DNA of 28,714 nucleotides from Chara braunii (Eukaryota; Streptophyta; Charophyceae; Charales; Characeae). Below the pieces are notes generated by a model, which saw nothing but the letters and a program-made list of their open reading frames with translations, was not told the origin of the DNA and did no database searches. How positions within the stretch are numbered: the stretch's first letter is position 1; every line of letters begins with the position of its first letter. This document shows positions 20,310-26,772 of this stretch, piece after piece. The stretch covers positions 1,146,609 through 1,175,322 of the forward strand of contig BFEA01000188.1 in NCBI GenBank assembly GCA_003427395.1, in the 5' to 3' direction. Position numbers and translations under genes: made by a program.

Positions 20310-20950
20310 GATCTTGCTCGAGTTGACACCCCGTGGGATCGGAGAAAGTAATGTGATTGTGCTTTCAAGAAATTAAATTCTGCTGTTATGCCACACCCTG
20401 TCCTGAAAATTGCCGATCCCGATAAGCAGTTCATCGTTACCAAGTGAATATGGGACAGGCGATCCCGACGAGCAGTTTATTGTTACCACTGACACCAGTC
20501 AATACGGGATAGGCGCAGTATTACAGCAATTAGAAGGGAGAAGTTGAGACCAACCAAGTATATATACGTCCAAAAAAATGCCATCTCAGAAGCTAGCAAA
20601 CTCGACCTATGAGAGGGAGTTGTATGCATTGTACACGGCGTTGAAACACTGGAAGCATAATCTTGATGGCAGACATCTTGTAGTCAGATCTGACCATGAG
20701 AGGCCCAATGGATCAAGACACGGCCCACACTGTCTGATGCACTTAGAAGATGGATGCACGTCATAGATATGTAAGATTTTACTCCTAAGCATGTCAAAGG
20801 GCAGTATAACATGGTCGCTGATGCATTGTCAAGAAAGGCAGACTTCCTTGGGTCGGCAGGTTACTGCATTTGAGTTAAGAGGACAACTATTGCAGCAGGC
20901 GGTAGGTTTCTATCAAGGAGACAGTATCCTGAAGGAAATCATCACATGAT
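20310..20950 (+). pseudogene. Second gypsy pol fragment: RNase H
   Basis: Wording of a different Ty3/gypsy copy is readable: FKKLNSAVM-like start, HPVLKIADPDKQFIV, then TDTSQYGIGAVLQQ with the first catalytic Asp at 20491, STYERELYALYTALKHW with the Glu at 20617, RSDHE with Asp at 20692 and DALSRKADF with Asp at 20820. Unlike the first element, all four catalytic positions remain, but frames change repeatedly and stops occur. No LTR, gag or RT is attached, so this is a 5'-truncated remnant. The pol reading resumes after the inserted MITE. Confidence 0.88.
20415..20514 (+). repeat. Tandem duplication within RNase H
   Basis: Two adjacent copies begin GATCCCGA-AGCAGTT at 20415 and 20461 and end GGGA-AGGC. 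The second (54 bp) keeps the catalytic TDTSQYG codons; the first (46 bp) lacks eight bases there, so it lost the Asp and shifts frame. Confidence 0.8.
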
Positions 20951-21211
20951 CTAGGCTACCGGCCGGGCCGCCCGGGCCAGGGCTGCCCAGGTCACCTTGT
21001 TTGCCCAGGCTGCCCAGGAGTAAAAGGACCCTAAGAGGTTCCAGCAAAAAAAGCAAAAACAAAAAATCTAAAAAACAATTGTTATGCAGAAAAATAAAGT
21101 GAAGAACTGTCTCATAGAAATTCTACCAAATTTAAATAAAAAATAAAAATTAACTGTTTTTTTTTTTTGGCCCGGCCGGGCAAGTGGTCCTGTGTCAATC
21201 TGGTAGCCTAG
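20951..21211. mobile_element. 261-bp MITE with 8-bp target duplication (hAT-like)
   Basis: The ends are a perfect 10-bp inverted repeat, CTAGGCTACC (20951-20960) and GGTAGCCTAG (21202-21211). A second inverted pair lies inside: GGCCGGGCC (20961-20969) and GGCCCGGCC (21169-21177). CACATGAT before and CACATGAC after are a target duplication with one mismatch. The pol reading frame of the surrounding gypsy fragment continues on the far side (HDSLHSVEMC), proving an insertion. The left part is GC-rich with repeated GCCCAGG words, the middle is AT-rich, and it has no coding capacity. Eight-base duplications are typical of hAT transposons; the end sequence is not a clean hAT consensus, so the superfamily is inferred. 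Confidence 0.85.
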
Positions 21212-21325
21212 CACATGACTCACTGCACAGCGTCGAAATGTGTGTCGAGTTCAGAATGGTGGATGGATTGCTGACAGAAAGACTACGGTACCTAACAATG
21301 AGCCTCTAAAAGATTATTTTTGATG
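21212..21325 (+). pseudogene. Second gypsy pol fragment, integrase start
   Basis: After the MITE the frame reads HDSLHSVEMCVEFRMVDGLL then RLRYLTMS and stops. This is the linker that precedes the zinc-binding region in Ty3/gypsy integrases, continuing the fragment at 20310-20950. A short duplicate of AGACTAC-GTACCTAACA recurs at about 21360. Confidence 0.75.
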
Positions 21326-22166
21326 GTGCCAGGACGCAAATGGCAACTTCAAGTTCAAAAAGACTACTGTACCTAACAGGTCTGGTTTTTGGCACAAAAA
21401 AAAAAGTTGTGCCAAGTCCCGACGCCGTTGCAGGTCACATCATTTGAGACCAGCAACCAGCTTGTGAGGCAGGGTTGGCGGAATGGGATATGAGAACAGT
21501 TTCCTGGAATATTAATGGGCTGGCAACAATATTCACAAATCACGACATATGGGATAACCTGACTAAACACATTGATTGGTACGGACCGCACCCCCCTAGG
21601 CACAACTTTTGTCCACTCAGCAGCCTGAAAAATGTGTCGACAATCAAGCTGAACCATCCCGCACGCCAAAGACACATCGACACGAGAAAAAGACGAAGAA
21701 AACTGCAAGGCATGCATTTTTAATATCGGACTAGAAGATGCGAAGGAAACCGCAAGGGACACTCATCAGAAGCCTGACGGCCTTGGCTTACAAAAAGACA
21801 AAAAGAAACAGCAACAGCACACATGCAACAGGGAACTCCAGCCCAAATAAAGACAGTAGACCCAAGCAAAATACAAAAGAGAAAACTACACACGTGCGCG
21901 CATCGGAAATTCGACATTGAAGAGGAAAAAATAAACACAGAAAGAAACAGCAAGATGCGACCACATCAAAAAAGCAGCTGGCTGTGAACTGGGCACAACA
22001 CGGGGGCGGGCAACCACGTCCTGGGCCGCAAAGCTGGGCCTGTCCAGTCTCCACGGGGTCAGGGGGGGACAGTCACACAAGAGCCGCTTCAGACAGATAT
22101 TCAAACAGAACGCTGTGTCACCTCTGCTGCAGACCAGCATGCCGTGAACGAGCACATTCATCATTA
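21326..22166. other. Unassigned spacer
   Basis: An open frame at 21475-21723 has RTVSWNINGLATI near its start, weakly like the first strand of a LINE-type endonuclease, but nothing further supports that. From 21780 to 21990 the DNA is A-rich. No gene is called. Confidence 0.4.
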
Positions 22167-22357
22167 AACCACCAGTACCTTTCCCATATGTCGGCCGTAC
22201 GCGGTGTCCCCGGTTCGATTTATCAACGGCGGGCCTCCCCAGCCCGAAATGAAAAACGGCCACCGACTCGATTTACCAACAGCGGGCCTCCCCGGCTTCG
22301 CTGCCGCATTGCCCAGCGCGTCTGATAGATTTCAAGTGGGGAAAGGTACTGGTGGTT
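22167..22357. repeat. 191-bp inverted-repeat unit (possible MITE)
   Basis: AACCACCAGTACCTTTCCC at 22167-22185 is the exact reverse complement of the 19 bases at about 22339-22357. The enclosed DNA holds a direct repeat, CGATTTA-CAACGGCGGGCC near 22214 and again near 22268. No matching target duplication was found. A related end sequence recurs at 24335-24367. Confidence 0.7.
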
Positions 22358-23288
22358 GAAGTGGCATTAACACATCAAGGAACCTCAGTCCTGAATCACG
22401 AGAAAATGTCACAAACGGAAGAAACAACCTGCCTGGGCCTGGCAAGGGGGTAAACGTAGCTGCTTCCCAAAGGTTGGCTGCTCTTGTCCAGAGTTGAACT
22501 GTGTGGGGGAAGGTGAGGGTTTAGGGTCTAACCAAGCAGGACAGTGTTTAGCCATTAAATTTCGGCAGTCGGGGAGACAGAACCTCATCAGGGATGGCCT
22601 CGTTACTCTAGACTCTAGAGCTTAAAGAATAGCCGACAACTGTAATAGCTGAGAGGAATACAGGAACTGATAGATAGGACTCTTAAGATTGAGGAAGGAT
22701 TGGGGCAGTTTGTGGCAAGCATCGCTCGTAAGCTAAACCAGGTCATCAACTCTTCGATTGTTTTCGAAATTTTTTTATTTTTTTTTTCTGGTCACAGCAG
22801 TATAAGCAAAACTGGCTAATGCTGCCAGGATAACTCCGGGTCGAATTGTGAGGTCCCCGGCCTCTAATTTCAATCAATTAATGAGACGATTCAGCTAGGA
22901 AAAAAAGAAAAGAAAAGAAAACTGCCTGGGCCTGCCCAGCCTGATACGTCACCCCTACAAGATCAGACAGACTTTGATTGAAACATGCATTCGGTTTGGC
23001 ACATATATTTTTCCATAGGCGATTCTAAAGCCAAGTGATTTTATTTTTTTTCGCCTGAAGCGGGGGAACCTAATCCACATCCCTGATCATTTTTTGGTGC
23101 CGGCAAATAGATTAAGTATCGCCAAAGACGGGATACTCAGAATTTCGCACACACCCGTGTATCCCCCTTGGGTCCAGTGCACCCGACCTTTCATTTTTAG
23201 GGCGCATGTACAGCCGCAAGTTTTCGAGAAGGGGGGTGTGCACTGGTGGTTTAGCAAATAAGAGGAGCCCAACTACTATGACATCAAC
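22358..23288. other. Unassigned spacer
   Basis: No gene was recognised. CTGCCTGGGCCTG words at about 22431 and 22922 resemble the GC-rich subterminal words of the MITE at 20951. A GAAAA repeat lies at 22899-22920 and T-rich runs at 22770-22790 and 23040-23050. Confidence 0.4.
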
Positions 23289-23354
23289 AAGCGTAAGGGT
23301 TACACCCTACAAGCATAAGGGTTACACCCTATAAGCATAAGGGTTACACCCTAT
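23289..23354 (+). repeat. 22-bp tandem repeat, three copies
   Basis: Units AAGCATAAGGGTTACACCCTAT start at 23289, 23311 and 23333; the first has two substitutions. Each unit contains the inverted pair AGGGT/ACCCT around TAC and so could form a tiny hairpin. AGGGTTA resembles a permuted plant telomere word but the array is not a telomere. Confidence 0.92.
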
Positions 23355-23382
23355 AAGCAATATGGCAGGCAGTCGGGTTAAC

Positions 23383-23407
23383 GGGTTTGGGTTTGGGGTT
23401 GCGGGGG
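23383..23407 (+). other. Predicted G-quadruplex motif
   Basis: Four G runs of three to five bases (GGG, GGG, GGGG, GGGGG) are separated by TTT, TTT and TTGC, which meets the standard G3+N1-7 rule. It lies 29 bases after the 22-bp repeat. Folding is inferred from the motif. Confidence 0.75.
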
Positions 23408-23768
23408 ACAGGAACTCGTTCTACCCCTGTGAGATCGCTGATGAGCCCTAACGAAGACCTTCCCGCCCCCACCAGGGGATAGGTGGGAAAGGAACTGTCA
23501 CTACCCCTGCGAGATCACTGAAAAGCGGCCTAACCCAGACAGAGACTTCCAACTCCAGTACAAGCCAGAGCTCCTGTGGTTCCAGAGGATGCGGTTCTGG
23601 GAGGGCATGAAGAATTCGCACTACCCCTGCATCATATTTGTTATACTGAAATGCAGGCTGACCAAAACATTGCAGCCTCCAAGTTTGGTACAACCCTGAG
23701 CAGCTGTAAATGAGCAAAACACCCATGCACTGTTACAGTAACTTACGATGACTCTTGCCTTATGTACG
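23408..23768. other. Spacer with recurring CTACCCCTG words
   Basis: CTACCCCTGTGAGATCGCTGA (with one mismatch) recurs about 80 bases on as CTACCCCTGCGAGATCACTGA, and CTACCCCTGCAT appears once more near 23621. I read this as a degenerate repeat of about 80-120 bp period. No gene was recognised. Confidence 0.45.
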
Positions 23769-23910
23769 GGCATTGGATAGCAGCCACGAGGCCCACAACC
23801 GGTAGACGGGCCTGTTCTGTTTTTTTTAGTAGTAGGTCAACAGGTCCTATGAGATTGTGGCATTGGATAGCAGCCACAAGGCCCACAAGGGGTAGACGGG
23901 CCTGTTCTGT
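23769..23910 (+). repeat. 52-bp direct repeat, two copies 90 bp apart
   Basis: GGCATTGGATAGCAGCCAC begins copies at 23769-23820 and 23859-23910, both ending GACGGGCCTGTTCTGT. They differ at three positions. The spacer contains a T11 run and AGTAGTAGG. It looks like a recent tandem duplication of a 90-bp unit. Confidence 0.88.
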
Positions 23911-24990
23911 TTGAAGGCCAACATAGCAGGACAACGTAAAGAACAACAATGAAAATAGATTCCTGTTCTGATTAAGAGATGGCTTTCCTGTGACTGCACT
24001 GCAATGCGGACGGATCGCGGAGGATTTTGGCTTGACAGCCACAGGGAGCTCGCGCCAGCTCGTGAACATGTCAGAGCGCCAACTTTAAAGACTTTTCAGG
24101 TTCATAATTTTGACCCAAAAGTTCTGAAACAAATCCAGCGGTTTGGTTTGGCATTGACCTTACCGAAGCGGGACAAAAAAAGGAGGCAAAGTAAATTCCA
24201 GCAGCAAACTTGAGCCTTTTTATCACATCGTTTTGCAGTTTTCTTATCCCTGCACCTACTGGCAGGCCCAAAATTTTCCTGCTTCTTTCCCACACACAGC
24301 ATACTGGTAGTCCGAATTTTAAAAGCACGTGAGGGACTGGTGGTTTCAACCACCACTACCTTTCCCAGGCAACATAAAGAACCGAAAATGTAACATTCCA
24401 GGATCTGCGGATGAACAGTGCTACTGGACCCAAATGGCTGTCGGCCCCAATGAAAAGACAAAAGAAACGCCATGCTGGCGCTAAGGCAAAGCTTGGCTCG
24501 CAGTTCTTTTCACCTCGGCCAAAAGAGGCTCGGAGGTAGTGATCGTTTAAAGGAAAATGCAGCTGGGGAGCGACAGTCTGTGAGGGGGAACTTCTCCCAA
24601 TAGTACCAAACTGATGGCTTGGCAAGCCGACTTGTATGGATAAAAATTGTGCAGCCTACCTGACACACTCCGCACAACAAGGTCCTTCCAAACTTTCACG
24701 AAGGACTACTTGCCCTCCACAACCGTATCACGTTGACCGTGTGGGGAGTGCTCATCTCCAACACCTAAACCGAAAAAGCAGACCACGCCATATTGACTGT
24801 TTGCAAAAACTTTCCCCCATTGCTCCATCATGCTGGGGGAGATGCCCTGCTGCCAGACGGTTGTGCCGTACACCAACATCCTTCGAACTGCCCACCATCT
24901 GTGACAGCATCATCATTCCCGCATAGGAAAACTTTCTCCTTCCACACAGCTCGACGAATGGGCAAAAGGGATTTCCCAATGGCACAGCGG

Positions 24991-24992
<2 letters not shown>
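23911..24992. other. Unassigned spacer
   Basis: No gene was recognised. At 24335-24367 two oppositely oriented ACTGGTGGTT ends meet (see the inverted repeat at 22167). Open frames are short and overlapping. Confidence 0.4.
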
Positions 24993-25043
<51 letters not shown>

Positions 25044-25079
25044 CCTCTCTCTCNCCCCCCCCCCCCCCCCCCCCCCCCC
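24993..25079 (+). repeat. (CT)n and poly-C tract with one N
   Basis: About thirty CT units (24993-25053) are followed by a single N at 25054 and 25 C bases. As at 17029, the sequence becomes uncertain exactly where CT passes into C, on a purely pyrimidine strand. Confidence 0.97.
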
Positions 25080-25536
25080 TCCCTCTCCCCTTCACGCATG
25101 CGCTCGCTCACTTGCCCCCCTCCATTCCCTCCCCCATGTGCCTGCCATGGGCACAGCCGTAACCATCCACACACCCTTCTATAAGGGAAAATGGGCAGGT
25201 CTCTCACATCCCACGACCCACAGAGACTCTGCACAAAAAGAAAAATGGACCCAGGTGCAGTGGTCAAAATGCACTTCACATGATGCCATCTTCTCACGTG
25301 GCTCATTTGGAAGGCCCTGCAGAACCAGAATGGTCGTAGAGCTCCACAAGGAGAATATTGGGACCACCTACCCGACCACAACCGCCCAACTATCAGCGGG
25401 GATCAGTAGGCATCGCCCTTATCTCTGGGCCACATCCAGCCCACAGTGCGCATGGCCAGCCTCTACTTTTTGCACGATTTTGCACCATACGCCGTGACTT
25501 CCCAGCTACTTTTACAACTGTGCACAGCACAACAAG

Positions 25537-25542
<6 letters not shown>
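25080..25542. other. Unassigned spacer between CT tracts
   Basis: The open frames here include translated CT repeat and are not credible genes. No other feature was seen. Confidence 0.4.

Positions 25543-25579
<37 letters not shown>
25543..25579 (+). repeat. (CT)n microsatellite
   Basis: A pure run of about eighteen CT units lies downstream (in gene orientation) of the minus-strand gene. Confidence 0.97.
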
Positions 25580-25581
<2 letters not shown>

Positions 25582-26022
25582 CACAGCTATTATTTCGTGC
25601 CAACACTTTATTCAAATTTTAGAGGATAACATGATAGCCAGTTTGCAACAGCAGATCCTGTAAGACCATCCAAAGAACAGAAATTCCAGCATGGACACAG
25701 GGGACAACCAGGAACATTCTGGAAGCAGAGTTGCATTGCCTAGTGAGGGCTTTGAGACGGAAACAGATAGACAAATCTGAGAAAAGACTTGCATAACACA
25801 TTGGGTCACAAGTGACATACAGAGGTGCAATATGCAGCAGGGCATAGCTGTTGCAAGACAGGAGCACGCTAGGACTAAGTTGAACCGAACTGGCTTGTGC
25901 AAGAGATCGTGGACAAATTGACGAATAGCCTTGCGCATAACTGACAAGAATTGACTGGAGGAGAGGGGATAGAGATGAGATAGTCATCCACTGACTTGGC
26001 ATGAAGAATAACATCTACGTAC
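25580..26022 (-). other. Probable intron and unresolved 3' part of the minus-strand gene
   Basis: The exon ending at 26023 is followed by GTACGT, a good donor. A possible acceptor, GGTCTTACAG, lies near 25660, and in the correct phase it would add a short tail before a stop, but the support is thin. Reading straight through instead keeps the frame open to 25875. Confidence 0.4.
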
Positions 26023-26772
26023 CTTGAAGCTGACTCACGTCCACCACAGTTGACGAGAAGGACGTGGCAACTTTCTTCATAGTCATCTCGACTGTCGTTT
26101 ACATCAGATGCTTCACGTCTGGTCGGTCTGTTTCCTGAATTACCTCCTTGATTATTGTGAAGACTTTCGAGATACGCAAGCTTGCGCTGCTTCATGACCT
26201 GCTTTTTAGATGGGAACAACTCAGGTCTCGGGGTTCCTCCTACAACTTTTCCGATGGCATCCCTTTCTGGATCCCATAGATCCTGAGAATCGGTCAACTC
26301 TGCGACACCACCAGTGCATCCAAGTGGTAACCACCAGGCATCCACGACATCATAAATCACATCCATTGCTGTTTCCTCAGGAGCATTCAACACTGAGTCA
26401 GTTTCTCGTGAAGCTTCATCGCCTTCCTTGTTGCCTTCCTCGTCATCACTGCCAGACTTGGCATCCTCTGCGTCTTCTTGCCCCTCCTCATCGCCTTCAA
26501 ACTTGCGCTTGGCTGGCTTCTCTGAGGGCTCTGCGGCTCCTTCGAGTTCCCTGCCGGGACCTTCCAGTTCCCTGCCAAGACCTCTCTTTTCGACGAACTC
26601 CGACTTCGACCTTGCTTCGCGAGGATCGTAAACATTCACACTGAGAATGCCTCCAGAAGGCAGCAATTTAATCTGTTTGTCAATCTTCAGCATTGCTGCG
26701 GTTTCTTGTACTCCTAATGCTAGGGTTGTCCCTGCACCCTCGTTCTCTTCAACTTTCTTGCTTCCGCCCTCC
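26023..26772 (-). CDS. Large acidic exon of the minus-strand gene
   Basis: This 750-base exon is the best supported part of the gene. It begins after GTTATGCAG and ends AGCTTCAAG before GTACGT; both neighbouring introns are phase 2, so the exon is symmetrical. The encoded 250 residues include ETAAMLKIDKQIKLLPSGG, the duplicated words GRELEGPGRELEG, KRKFEGDEEGQED and SGSDDEEGNKEGDE (acidic, low-complexity), then AWWLPLGCTGG and FPSKKQVMKQRKLAYLESLH. The frame also stays open upstream into the intron, so the start choice depends on the splice signal. Confidence 0.6.

Noticed and set aside
21475-21723. LINE-type endonuclease start (VSWNINGL)
   Set aside because: Only a few residues fit, and no catalytic His/Asp motifs or reverse transcriptase follow.
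23289-23354. CRISPR array or interstitial telomere
   Set aside because: Units are contiguous with no spacers and are not TTTAGGG repeats; the genome is eukaryotic.
24752-25497. Open frames of over 200 codons on both strands
   Set aside because: Each passes through the CT and C tract and an N; the rest of the peptide has no recognisable domain.
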